Shown here in pieces: positions 42,555 through 63,950 of a stretch of 64,000 nt of DNA. Below the pieces are notes generated by a model. It ran no database searches and had not been told where the DNA came from. It saw only the letters and a list, made by a program, of their open reading frames with translations. Positions within the stretch are counted from its first letter, which is position 1, and each line of letters starts with the position of its first letter. The stretch covers positions 1,178,001 through 1,242,000 of the forward strand of contig OZ218965.1 in NCBI GenBank assembly GCA_965112735.1. The letters are read 5' to 3'. The position numbers and the translations under genes are program-made. Source of the stretch: Phaeosaccion multiseriatum. Its lineage: Eukaryota > Ochrophyta, other classes.

Positions 42555-43408
42555 TCCCCCCCCCCCCTCTCAGTGACCCCGAGGAGGATGACTTGCAAGA
42601 CATAGCATGGCAAAGCAACATCGGCAGCAGCTTCGGCGCCCCCAGTGACATCTTCGGGGCTAAGATAGGCACAGGCTTCGATGCTTCTTACGCAGAGGGA
42701 CTGCTCATAGATGCAAAGAAGAACCCAGGGAATTTGAGCGCATTCGAGAAGTGAGTGCGTGAGGAGTTGTGGTGGTGGTGGTGGTGGTGGTGGAGGAGGA
42801 GGAGGAGGAGGAGGAGGAGGTGGAGGAGGAGGAGAAGGTGGTGGTGGTGGTGGTGGTGGAGGAGGAGGAGGAGGAGAAGGGGGAGGAGGAGGAGGAGGAG
42901 GTGGTGGTGGTGGTGGTGGTGGTTGAGGAGGAGGAGGAGGTGCAGGAGGAGGAGGAGGAGGAGGAGAAGGGGGAGGAGGAGGAGGAGGAGGAGGAGGAGG
43001 AGAAGGGGGAGGAGGAGGAGGAGGAGGAGGAGGTGGTGGTGGTGGTGGTGGTGGTGGTGGAGGAGCTCGCCCCCCCCCCCTCCTCTTTTGACCGTCCTTG
43101 ATCCTTACATTGCCGCTGTCCCTTTCTCTATCCTCAACCCTGTTCTTAGCCTTGCCACTCCCTCCCTCCCTTCCTCCCTTCCTCCTCCTCTTCTCTTCCC
43201 CTCCCTCCATCCCTTCCCTCCCATCCACTGCCACCCCCCCCCCCACCTCCCCTGCCCCCCCAGAGACCTGGTAGCAGACGGGTCCTTGAAGGCTCTTTTC
43301 TCAAAGTACGTCGGCAACAACAAGGGTTTCCAGAGCGACGTGGTGGGTAGCTACCTCGCCCTCACCAACCAAGGCCAGCGCTTCGAAACCCGCCTGCTTA
43401 CCGACTAA
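39126..43408 (+). CDS. Thylakoid-lumen ascorbate-peroxidase-like protein (TL29 type), 415 aa
   Basis: Six exons with matching phases: 39126-39527, 39867-39899, 40357-40554, 40779-41071, 42574-42750, 43264-43408. Residues 1-22 form a signal peptide ending ACA|F (Phe23), the hallmark of stramenopile secondary-plastid import. A transit-like Ala/Ser/Pro stretch follows, then a second hydrophobic signal (SVLAGLACLLPAQKEAGA) typical of thylakoid-lumen targeting. The mature part has the class-I heme peroxidase layout: LAMNDALGY at the distal site, LSLADVIAFAGGEAIESVGG, then FSKYVGNNKGFQSDVVGSYL near the end. The distal His (RLAWHDAG in active ascorbate peroxidases) is Asn162, and the proximal SGGHTLG is replaced by LALGSVSQ. 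It is therefore probably not a working peroxidase, like plant TL29/APX4, which binds near photosystem II. The start is the first ATG of the signal peptide; another lies two codons later. Confidence 0.85.
40555..40778 (+). other. Intron with a perfect 19-nt inverted repeat
   Basis: GGAGGGATGGCAGTGGATG at 40591-40609 is exactly complementary to 40711-40729. A second donor-side copy (GGGATGGCAGTGGATGGG) starts at 40571, and a second acceptor-side piece (CTGCCATCCCTCC) lies near 40757. The two arms lie within about 40-70 nt of the donor and acceptor. Confidence 0.85.
41230..42035. repeat. GGTATGGGGTATAGG-type higher-order minisatellite
   Basis: About 800 bp of GGGGTATAGGGTATAGG-like units within intron 4 of the peroxidase-like gene. 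A longer period of ~120-240 bp is marked by GGTCTCTGGAGTA and GGTACGGGGTATGAGGTATA. It is G-rich on the transcribed strand. The unit is irregular and internal, so it is not a telomere. Confidence 0.85.
42250..42570. repeat. (TCC)n acceptor-side repeat
   Basis: TCCTCC repeat with TCG, TTC and ACC interruptions, ending directly in the CCCCTCTCAG acceptor of exon 5 of the peroxidase-like gene. Long frames on both strands here are low-complexity artefacts. Confidence 0.85.
42765..43075. repeat. (GGT)n/(GGA)n donor-side repeat
   Basis: GGTGGT and GGAGGA blocks start 14 nt after the donor of exon 5 (GTGAGTGCGTGAGGAG). The acceptor side of the same intron is C-rich (CCCCCCC, CCCTCCC), so the two halves are complementary in composition. 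Confidence 0.85.
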
Positions 43409-45790
43409 CTTATCCCAGCCGGTGTGAGGCTTGTTGGCTTTTCGTGTTGTATCAACACAAAGGAAACAAGGCAAAGGGCTCTCTCCCTCCTTACAAAACG
43501 ACTTAGACTCAGGACTTACGTAAGAATCATCTTACTAAGCCCCTCTTTCCTCCCTACGTACTTTACGAACTAGACTCCAGGAGTAGTAAGGAAGCCTGGA
43601 CACACTGGCCTTTTGCTTCGACGCCACTCCCCAGTACATAATGTCCTTAATTTACTACTACGAAGTACTACGTAGTACTAAGTTTAATCACTTAAAACAA
43701 TGAGCTCATGACTGAAGAGTTTGGGAAGCCAAACGAAGAGACCCCCCTCTCGGGCGAGCTCATGGTGGTGATGGCCTTGTTGAGATCGTCTAGCGCGTTG
43801 TGGTCATCCTTCGTCGCCTCCTTCTCCTCCTCCCGCGCTGCGGCCGCTTGTTCCGCCTCCCTGGCCTCGAGGTATGCCTTGCTCTCACGGAACTTGGCGA
43901 GGAAGTTGCCTTGCAGCATGTGCCGCACCTCCAGGACGGAGGGGTGGAACACGCTGGCCCGAGCTTCCGCCTGCCAGGCCAGGCCAGTGGAACGACAGTG
44001 GAGCGACAGTGGAGCGACAGGAGGGGGTGGGGCGAGGCGGCCGAGGCCAGAGGGACGCGTGAGAAGGTAATGAGAAGGAAGGATGAAGGCGGTGGAGCAG
44101 GCATGCCTGGTGGGCAGTCCAGCCGGCAGGGACAGTGAGGGACAGGCAAGAAGCGGCAGCAGCAACAGAGCACGGGAACGCACCTGATCGGCGCTCATGA
44201 ACACATCCCTGTTCATGAGGCGCAGCCCCTGCGTGCGCATCTTGGTGTCGATGTTCACCTCCATATCCGAGAACTGCTCAATGTACGTGCGGCAGATGGA
44301 GGTGTAGCACTCGTAGACCTGCTCAAGCAGCGGAGCAGGAGGGCCCTCCTCGCTTCCACCGTCCCCTCCTTCGCCCCCTTGCTGCGCGGCTTGCGGTGCT
44401 GCCTGTCCTTCTTCTTGTTGTCGACCCCCGCCCTCTGCCCTCTGCTGCTCGCTGCGCACTAGAGCGTCGTACCCCTCCACTGCCCGAAGGAAGTCGTAAC
44501 TCTCGAGGCAGAGCGCTCGGCGAATGAAGTCGTAGAACAGCCTGTCCAAGACCGGATGGGCCATGATCTCGGCCACCTCCGCACCAATCCCGTCCCCCGC
44601 GCTGTGCGATGCATCTGTCAAGGAAGAAAGCGGCACTACATGTCGTCCCGATTTTCTGTTCGGAGCGCCGAAGCTTGGCTCTGTCTTAACTTCCAAGTAG
44701 GCCCTCCTGGCTATGGGGTCGCGCACCCACCGGAGGCATCCCCACCAATACAGCTTAGCAAGTGAAATAGCAAAGGCTTGCGAAGCGAACACGAGGTTCA
44801 GCGCCGTCGACACCTTCCATGCGTGCGTAGTCTCCTGCACTACGAGGACGAAGAAGTAGATGCCAGCATGGCCTATGACGCCAATCACCTCGCAGGCGAC
44901 CTCCTCTCCGATGCGCAGGAGGTCGTTGGCCTGGACAATCCGCCTGCACCAATACGCTGCGAAGGCGGCCATTATGACCATGAGAACTATCTGCAGTTGC
45001 CAAGGCTGCAGCACGTAGCAGTAGTAGTCGCTCCCGGATTGGAAGGGTCTGAACCACGCCACCAACGAAGCCATCACCGTATTCTGCACGAAGCCGCCCG
45101 CTACCTGCTTCCATGCCCAGAAAGGCGCCAGAATGAAGGCATACTTCCTACGGGTCTCCTGTTCTGCCATCGTTATCATCATCTTTAGAGCTCGCATTAA
45201 AGCGGGGACACCTGGACTCGAGAGGTGGCAGGACAAGAAGGAGTCAGATCGGCCGTGTGTGACGAGACGTGGACACAAAGCAAACCAGGCACAATCAGTT
45301 GTAACAAGCCTCAATGACTCACTTACCAGATAACGCGATCCCCAGAAAGGATGAAAAAATGATCAAGTCACACGGGAAGGGGACCCCCTCCATCCTACAG
45401 ATGCACTCGGCACTGACGACGTACGTAAAAGCCGATTGTCCCGCGACGGAGCATAGGAGAAGGCCAGGGTAGCGAGCCCTGATGATGGGACATTTCCTCC
45501 TCTGCCAAAGCTGCCGACTCTTCCAAAAGGCGGCACTCAAGTGGGCCGCATTTAGCACCAGGAGCGCGACGCTCGCGGCGTGCATCCTTCAGTCCGGTCT
45601 CTTCCTTGGGCCGCTAGTAATGCATTGGTGGGGACGCCCTGCTGCCTTTCTCTTGTGATAGGTCCCCCCCATCAAACGTGGATCACGGCAGGTCCTCGCT
45701 CCTTCTGTGTAATAATGACTTGGTGACCATGTGTTTCCTTTTGTACGACACTTCAGAAAACGAAACTGCCGCCGACCTTTTTCTTTTTCT
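43055..45790. repeat. Segmental duplication, copy 1
   Basis: This block contains the last exon of the peroxidase-like gene and a complete convergent 7TM-RGS gene. It is repeated at about 46130-48815 with an offset of 3080-3095 bp and high identity. The left breakpoint lies in a GGA/GGT microsatellite. On the right, similarity runs to GACACTTCAGAAAACGAAAC (45749/48781). Copy 2 lacks about 60 bp near 45690-45745. Confidence 0.9.
43692..45585 (-). CDS. Seven-transmembrane RGS-domain protein, copy 1 (521 aa)
   Basis: Three exons: 45585-45327, 45211-44184, 43970-43692. Seven hydrophobic segments occupy roughly the first 260 residues (for example VALLVLNAAHLSAAFW, GLLLCSVAGQSAFTYVVS, IVLMVIMAAFAAYWC, GIYFFVLVVQET, STALNLVFASQAFAISLA). 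A cytoplasmic RGS domain follows at about residues 300-460: HPVLDRLFYDFIRRALCLES, then YTSICRTYIEQFSDMEVNI, and after a splice FHPSVLEVRHML with NFLAKFRESKAYLEA. RGS domains speed GTP hydrolysis by G-alpha. The fusion to a 7TM receptor-like part is known from plants (AtRGS1) and many protists. A Gln/Glu/Gly-rich insert splits the RGS helices. The 213-nt second intron has no stop in frame, so retention would add 71 residues. It is convergent with the peroxidase-like gene. Confidence 0.85.
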
Positions 45791-45856
45791 TTTTTCCCTT
45801 CTTCTTCTTCCTTCTTTCAATTGTAGTGTTTTACTCGTAGAGCTTTGCAAAGTAGC

Positions 45857-46065
45857 TTAGGAAGGGAGGGAGGGAGGGAGGGGAGGGGGGGGGGGGCTGG
45901 GTAGCTAAGGAAGAGTGACTTGGGAGCAGCTGGGAAGGGAGGAGAGCTGCACCACAGGTCGTACAGCAGTACAGTACCCTTTTAGTAGCGACACGGTGAG
46001 TGGGTGGGCGGGTGAGTGACTGACTTGAGAGCACCCGGGGTAGGGAGGGCAGCAAACCCCGTTCG
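45857..46065. repeat. Spacer repeat after copy 1 (also at 49560-49745)
   Basis: This block (GGGAGGGA run, AGGAAGAGTGACTTGGGAGC, CAGCTGGGAAGGGAGG, GAGAGCACCCGGGGTAGGGA) recurs at 49560-49745 after copy 2. It marks the boundary of the duplicated unit, so a third unit once began or was lost there. Confidence 0.75.
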
Positions 46066-46347
46066 GGATGTATGTGCGAGAGAGAGATAGAGAGAGAGAG
46101 GAGGGGGGGAGTGGTGGAGGAGGAGGAGCAGGAGGAGGAGGAGCTCGCCCCCCCCCCCCCTCCTCTTTTGACCGTCCTTGATTCTTACATTGCCGCTGTC
46201 CCTTTCTCTATCCTCAACCCTGTTCTTGGCCTTGCCCCTCCTCCCCTCCCTCCCTTCCTCCCTTCCTCCTCCTCTTCTCTCCCCCTCCCTCCATCCCCTC
46301 CCTCCCATCCACTGCCACCCCCCCCCCCACCTCCCCTGCCCTCCCAG

Positions 46348-46492
46348 AGACCTGGTAGCAGACGGGTCCTTGAAGGCTCTTTTCTCAAAGTACGTCGGCA
46401 ACAACAAGGGTTTCCAGAGCGACGTGGTGGGTAGCTACCTCGCCCTCACCAACCAAGGCCAGCGCTTCGAAACCCGCCTGCTTACCGACTAA
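46348..46492 (+). pseudogene. Orphan copy of the last exon of the TL29-like gene
   Basis: A duplicate of exon 6 (43264-43408) with its acceptor CCCAG and stop codon intact. It encodes DLVADGSLKALFSKYVGNNK and the rest of the C-terminus. The five upstream exons are absent. It could still act as an alternative last exon if transcription of the first gene read through, but as it stands it is a fragment. Confidence 0.85.
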
Positions 46493-46786
46493 CTTATCCC
46501 AGCCGGTGTGAGGCTTGTTGGCTTTTCGTGTTGTATCAACACAAAGGAAACAAGGCAAAGGGCTCTCTCCCTCCTTACAAAACGACTTAGACTCAGGACT
46601 TACGTAAGAATCATCTTACTAAGCCCCTCTTTCCTCCCTACGTACTTTACGAACTAGACTCCAGGAGTAGTAAGGAAGCCTGGACACACTGGCCTTTTGC
46701 TTCGACGCCACTCCCCAGTATATAATGTCCGTATATACTCCTCCATAGTACTTTAATCATTTTTTTTTATTGTAGAAAGAATTAGC

Positions 46787-48680
46787 TCATGACTGAAGAG
46801 TTGTGGATGCCAAACGAAGAGACCCCCTCTCGGGCGACCTCATGGTGGTGATGGCCTTGTTGAGATCGTCTAGCGCGTTGTGGTCATCCTTCGTCGCCTC
46901 CTTCTCCTCCTCCCGGGCTGCGGCTGCTTGTTCCGCCTCCCTGGCCTCGAGGTATGCCTTGCTCTCACGGAACTTGGCGAGGAAGTTGCCTTGCAGCATG
47001 TGCCGCACCTCCAGGACGGAGGGGTGGAACACGCTGGCCCGAGCTTCCGCCTGCAAGGCCAGGCCAGTGGAACGACAGTGGAGCGACAGTGGAGCGACAG
47101 GAGGGGGTGGGGCGAGGCGGCCGAGGCCAGAGGGACGCGTGAGAAGGTAATGAGAAGGAAGGATGAAGGCGGTGGAGCAGGCATGCCTGGTGGGTAGTCC
47201 AGCCGGCAGGGACAGTGAGGGACAGGCAAGAAGCGGCAGCAGCAACAGAGCACGGGAACGCACCTGATCGGCGCTCATGAAGATGTCCCTGTCCATGAGG
47301 CGCAGCCCCTGCGTGCGCATCTTGGTGTCGATGTTCACCTCCATGTCCGAGAACTGCTCAATGTACGTGCGGCAGATGGAGGTGTAGCACTCGTAGACCT
47401 GCTCAAGCAGGGGAGCAGGAGGGCCCTCCTCGCTTCCACCGGCCCCTCCTTCGCCCCCTTGCTGCGCGGCTTGCGGTGCTGCCTGTCCTTCTTCTTGTTG
47501 TCGACCCCCGCCCTCTGCCCTCTGCTGCTCGCGGCGCACTAGAGCGTCGTACCCCTCCACTGCCCGAAGGAAGTCGTAACTCTCGAGGCAGAGCGCTCGG
47601 CGAATGAAGTCGTAGAACAGCCTGTCCAAGACCGGATGGGCCATGATCTCGGCCACCTCCGCACCAATCCCGTCCCCCGCGCTGTGCGGTGTGTCCGTCA
47701 AGGAAGAAAGCGGCACTACATGTCGTCCCGGTTTTCTGTTCGGAGCGAAGAAGCTTGGCTCTGTCTTAACTTCCAAGTAGGCCCTCCTGGCTACAGGGTC
47801 GCGCACCCACCGGAGGCATCCCCACCAATACAGCATAGCAAGTGAATTAGCAAAGGTGTGCGAAGCGACCACGAGGTTCAGCGCCGTCGACACCTTCCAT
47901 GCGTGCGTAGTCTCCTGCACCACGAGGACGAAGAAGTAGATGCCAGCATGGCCTATGACGCCAATCACCTCGAAGGCGACCTCCTCTCCGATGCGCAGGA
48001 GGTCGTTGGCCTGGACAATCCGTCTGCACCAATACGCTGCGAAGGCGGCCATTATGACCATGGGACCGATCTGAAGTTGCCAAGGCTGCACCGCGTAGCA
48101 GTAGTAGTCGCTCCCCGACTGGAAGGGTCTGAACCACGCCACCAACGAAGCCATCACCATATTCTGCACGAAGCCGCCCGCTACCTGCTTCCATGCCCAG
48201 AAAGGCGCCAGAATGAAGGTATATTTCCTACGGGTCTCCTGTTCTGCCATCGCTATCATCATCTTCAGAGCTCGCATTAAAGCGGGGACACCTGGACTCG
48301 AGAGGTGGCAGCAGGACAAGCAAGACAGAAGGAGTCAGATCGGACGTGGCTGTGTGAGGAGACGTGGACACACAGCAAACCAGGCACAATCAGTTGTAAC
48401 AAGCCTCAATGAGACACTTACCAGTTAACGCGATCACCAAAAAGGATGAAAAAATGATCAAGTCACACGGGAAGGGGACCCCCTCCATCCTACAGATGCT
48501 CTCGGCACTGACGACGTACGTAAAAGCCGATTGTCCCGCGACGGAGCATAGGAGAAGACCAGGGTAGCGAGCCCTGATGATGGGACATTTCCTCCTCTGC
48601 CAAAGCTGCCGACTCTTTCGAAAGACGGCGCTCAAGTGGGCCGCATTTAGCACCAGGAGCGCGACGCTCGCGGCGTGCAT
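46787..48680 (-). CDS. Seven-transmembrane RGS-domain protein, copy 2 (516 aa)
   Basis: Three exons at the same splice sites as copy 1: 48680-48422, 48291-47264, 47050-46787. The seven hydrophobic segments and the RGS domain are intact, with scattered substitutions such as AVFRKSRQLW for AAFWKSRQLW and VVASHTFANSLAMLYWW for VFASQAFAISLAKLYWW. A one-base deletion in the G run after the SPERG codons shifts the last frame, so the tail reads SLRLASTTLQS instead of SSFGFPNSSVMSSLF. The second intron (213 nt) again has no in-frame stop. Both copies look functional. Confidence 0.83.
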
Positions 48681-48844
48681 CCTTCAGTCCGGTCTCTTCC
48701 TTGGGCCGCTAGTAATGCATTGGTGGGGACGCCCTGCTGCCTTTCTCTTGTGATAGTTCCCCCACGTGGATCACAGTTACGACACTTCAGAAAACGAAAC
48801 TGCCGCCGGATAAGATTCTTTTCAGCACACAGGAGCGACCCGAC

Positions 48845-49027
48845 ACCTGAACCTGATATCTGACACCTGACACCTGATATCTGACACCTGACACCTGACA
48901 CCTGATATCTGACACCTGATACCTGACACCTGACACCTGACACCTGACACCTGACACCTGACACCTGACACCTGACACCTGACACCTGACACCTGACACC
49001 TGACACCTGATACCTGACACCTGACAC
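48845..49027. repeat. (ACACCTG)n minisatellite
   Basis: A heptamer array ACACCTG with ATATCTG and ATACCTG variants, about 25 copies. It is head-to-tail with no spacers, so it is not a CRISPR array. It lies just upstream of RGS copy 2. Confidence 0.9.
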
Positions 49028-49049
49028 CGAACACCCAACCGGACGGAGG

Positions 49050-49544
49050 GAGTGAAGAGCCCCCAGTCATGGGCAGCCAGAACGCGATTGCAAGCGCGTC
49101 CCGCCCATACCTTCCTTCTGGGTTCACTATGGAGAGAGTCTCTCTGGTCTCGGGTGGGACTTGCGCCAAGACAGGTGGTTACCCGCTCCGCTCCTGTAAC
49201 CAAGCAGTACACCACGATACAGCTGCCCCCTCCCTCTCCTCCCTCCTCCCTCCCCGTAAATATACATGGATGTCATATGCCTATATGCCTCTACCTAGCC
49301 CCTTTCGCCCTCCAAGCCCCTAGTCAGTTGAAAGTCGGCCCCTACGCCCACCCACCCAGATGCCTCCATCGGGGTCCTCAGTTGACCCAACAAGGAGTGT
49401 TGGGCATCTCGCCTGGCTGTGCCTGCAGCCAGCTTCTCCAGCTAGCTTGGACACGAGCAGCGCTGTGACCTCGGGGTGGGGATCAGGGGACGCCATTCCA
49501 CTGCTGTCGATCACGGCCACGTCCTCCACCGTCGACGAGTCCAT
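49050..49544 (-). CDS. Possible small hypothetical gene (uncertain)
   Basis: Two minus-strand stretches look protein-like. 49544-49320 begins MDSSTVEDVAVIDSSG and continues with HPEVTALLVSKLAGEAG. 49169 downward gives ETRETLSIVNPEGRYGRDAL and AIAFWLPMTGG before running into the ACACCTG repeat. A donor inside GGGTGGGTGG near 49350 might join them. I do not recognise a family, and no clean splice model emerged. It may be a decayed gene. Confidence 0.22.
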
Positions 49545-49559
49545 GTTAGCGTCGTTCTG

Positions 49560-50542
49560 ACTAAGCAGCTCAGGGAGGGAGGGAGGGAGGGAGGGAGGGG
49601 TGGGGTGGGGTGGCTAAGGAAGGGTGACTTGGGAGCAGCTGGGAAGGGAGGCGAGCGAAAGTATAGTACCCTTAGCGAGACGATGAGTGGGTGGGTGGGT
49701 AAGTGACTCGAGAGCGCCCGGGTAGGGAGGGCAGCAAGACAGAGAGAGATAGCTAGTTTCACCACTACACCACCACTCATAGCCCACGAGTACGAGTACA
49801 ACCAAGTATAGAAGAGAAATGATAGGGAGCAATTGATACCTGCCAATTAATTTAGGCTCGGAGAGGACCCCTTCCCTTCCTTCTCTGAGGCACTTGAGGC
49901 AGGGACTGAGAGGCTGAGCAACGCGAGACAAAGGCTCCCACCCCTCCCTCTGGGACTGAGAGGGCCACTAGTAACACACGCAAATGCCCCCCCCTCTCCC
50001 CCTTTCTACACGTGAGCAAATTGGTGCTCCAGCCAGCCGAAAACAGGAAGCTGGCAGCTGACCCGCTGGCACCGGCTTAGCCTCGCTTTCTCCTCTCTCT
50101 TCCTCTCCCTCTGTCTCTTCCCCTCTCTCTCTCTCCCTCTCCGCTCTTCTCTCACACATATACTCTTTCGCTCTCTCTCTCACACATACGACCTCTCTCT
50201 TCCCCCCCCTCTCTCTCTCCCTCTCTTTATCCCCCTCCCCTCTCTCTTTCCCTCTCTCCCTCTCTCTCTCTCTCTCGGCCACTGACAAGCTGAAAGGAAA
50301 GAAGGAAGAAAGGAAGAGGAAGGAAGGAAGGAAGGAAGGAAGGAAGGAGGCTGACTGGCTGGCCTCCACCCATGCCCCACGCGCACCCCCCTCGCCGTAC
50401 CCTTAGGTGCTTCTGCCACAAGTCCCCGGGGTACTCGTATAGGCGACCGCAGCAGCTCTACTTCAAACGGGAATTATCCTCGTTACCCTTCTCGCCCGAG
50501 GGGGCGCACCCCGCATAAAGACCAAGCCCTCCACCGCCTCTC
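49560..50542. other. Intergenic region with spacer repeat and simple sequence
   Basis: 49560-49745 is the second copy of the spacer repeat at 45857-46065. 50090-50350 is CT-rich followed by GGAA-rich microsatellite. A minus-strand stretch near 50460-50400 (VELLRSPIRVPRGL) is open but unrecognised. No gene is supported. Confidence 0.6.
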
Positions 50543-51749
50543 CTACACGTTTGGATGTTGGTGCTCCATTGCAGAGAGCTGGAAGGCTGCTGGCAGCTCT
50601 CCAGTGCTTGGTGGCAGCTGGAGAGAGGGGCTGGAAGGCTTGCCCGGGGCATGGTCGTCCTCGCTACGAGACTGAGGCTCCTGGCCACGTGGAGTGGTCG
50701 GTGCCTGTGCCGCCACGCCTGCCCCATGCCTTGTGGGAGTGAGGTTGTTGAGGGAGGGAGGGAGGGAGGGAGGGACGGAGGGAGGGAGTTGAGTGAGTAA
50801 GTAAGGAGAGCGACATACTCCCTTACAGTTGTACTTGTTTGACAACTTACTTCTTGCAAACGCCGGCCCGTTGAGCGGTACTCTCGCAGCCGTCAATCCG
50901 GCACAGCTTCCGCTTTACTACGGCCCCATGCCTTGCGAGTGAGTGAGTCAGTGAGTGAGTGGAGGAGGGCGTGAGTGAGTGAGTGAGTGAGTGAGTTGAG
51001 TGGAGGAGGGAGGTAGTGAGCGTAAGTGAATTGATTATTGAGTGCGTTAACGTTACAATATGATTATGCAGCTCACCTCTTGCAAACGCCCCCCTTTTGG
51101 CTGCCATTTGTGCACCCGTCCACCCGACACTGGGTAGGCTTCACCACAGCGCCGTGCCGTTTGCAGATACCCTTGGCTTGGCTCTGATTCCCACAGCCCT
51201 CGATCCTGCACAGCTTCCGTTTCACTACCGCCCCATGCCTTGTGGGTGAGTGAGTGAGTGGGTGGGTGGGTGAGTTAGTTGAGGGAGGGATGGAGGGAGG
51301 GAGGGGGGAGTGAGTGAGTGAGTGAGAGTGAGCGAGTGAGTAGTAAGTGAGTACGTCAGTGAATGAGTGAATGAGTGTCTCACGAAGTGAACTGGCCAAT
51401 ACACAACTAACCTCTTGCACACGCCGGCCTTTTGGCTGCCATTGGGGCATCCATCCACCCGACACTGGGTAGGCTTCACCACCGCGCCGTGCCGTTTGCA
51501 CACGCCATTGGCTTGGCTCTGATTCCCACAGTCCTTCACTTCACACCCTTTCCTCTGTGCTTTCCTCTTCTTCCGCGCAGCAGCAGCAGCCCCCAACGCC
51601 CCTTCCCCGTCTTCCATCCCCCCCCCTATATTCTGCGTCTTCCCGCTGCGTCTTCCTGCTGCGTCAGCAAGGCCCTTTCGACTGGCCTGACTCCGTGAAA
51701 GCACCCGAACCCCCTCCCAGGAAGGAAGAGCCCGCCCGACAAGCTCCAC
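50543..51749 (-). CDS. WRKY19-like zinc-module protein (five C-x4-C-x9-C-x2-H repeats), 255 aa
   Basis: Four exons with matching phase: 51749-51412, 51238-51077, 50931-50851, 50729-50543. After a ~75-residue N-terminus with a basic patch (ARKKRKAQRKG) come five tandem modules such as CEVKDCGNQSQANGVCKRHG and CRVDGCTNGSQKGGVCKRHG. Each has Cys, Cys, Cys, His with spacing 4, 9 and 2, likely one zinc ion per module. Such modules are common in stramenopiles and often labelled WRKY19-like; nuclear DNA or protein binding is suspected but not proven. Exon 2 encodes exactly two modules, and all three introns interrupt the same place (between CKR or CKK and HGA), so the gene grew by exon duplication. 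The introns are filled with GTGAGTGA repeats. The C-terminus is Pro/Ser-rich. Confidence 0.8.
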
Positions 51750-52186
51750 TGCTCTTTTTCTCTCCTTCCCTCGATCCTCTCCCTCCTCCCTTTTTTGGAA
51801 GCGGAACCAATGTTCGCTGCAACGCTCCCTCTCCTGCTTTCGGACCCTACACTAATGATATTCCCTTCGGTCTCCAGCAGTCCCCGAGTAAGTAAGCACG
51901 GAGGAGAGCGGAGAGAAGGGGGGGTGAGGTGAATTAAGAGTGAGGAAGAAGCTTCCGGGAGGCCAGGTTCAGATGGCGACGCCCATGGCGCCGCCCGGAT
52001 GAAGAGTTTTAGGGGGATTATTTAACGCGGCAATCCGAATCAAAGAGCTTCCGGCTGGTTTCCTGAACCGTTAATCGCATGGTGACTTCTCTGCAGCCCC
52101 AGGCGTCCACAAACGGGACAGCGGGGTGCTCTGGTTGCGCCGGAAGCCTAGCCCTGTGAACTATTGAAAGGAAAGCAGGAAAGGAG
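51750..52186. promoter_or_regulatory. Divergent intergenic region
   Basis: About 440 bp between the zinc-module gene (minus) and the membrane-protein gene (plus), likely holding both promoters. It is less repetitive than neighbouring introns, with TTCGCTGCAACGCTCCC and an A/T-rich GGGGGATTATTTAACG segment near 52012. No clear core element is seen. Confidence 0.4.

Positions 52187-63950
<11,764 letters not shown>

Larger units (their letters stand above)
46130..48815. repeat. Segmental duplication, copy 2
   Basis: The second copy of the block at 43055-45790. Only the last exon of the peroxidase-like gene is included, so that exon has no upstream partner here. Confidence 0.9.

Noticed and set aside
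42142-42576. Ser- and Leu-rich proteins on both strands
   Set aside because: Microsatellite (TCC)n on the acceptor side of an intron; no conserved start or composition beyond the repeat.
42521-43246. 241-codon poly-Pro minus-strand frame and the overlapping WWW/RRR plus-strand frame
   Set aside because: Translations of the GGT/GGA microsatellite in intron 5 of the peroxidase-like gene.
48845-49027. CRISPR-like array
   Set aside because: The heptamers are directly adjacent with no unique spacers, and the genome is eukaryotic.
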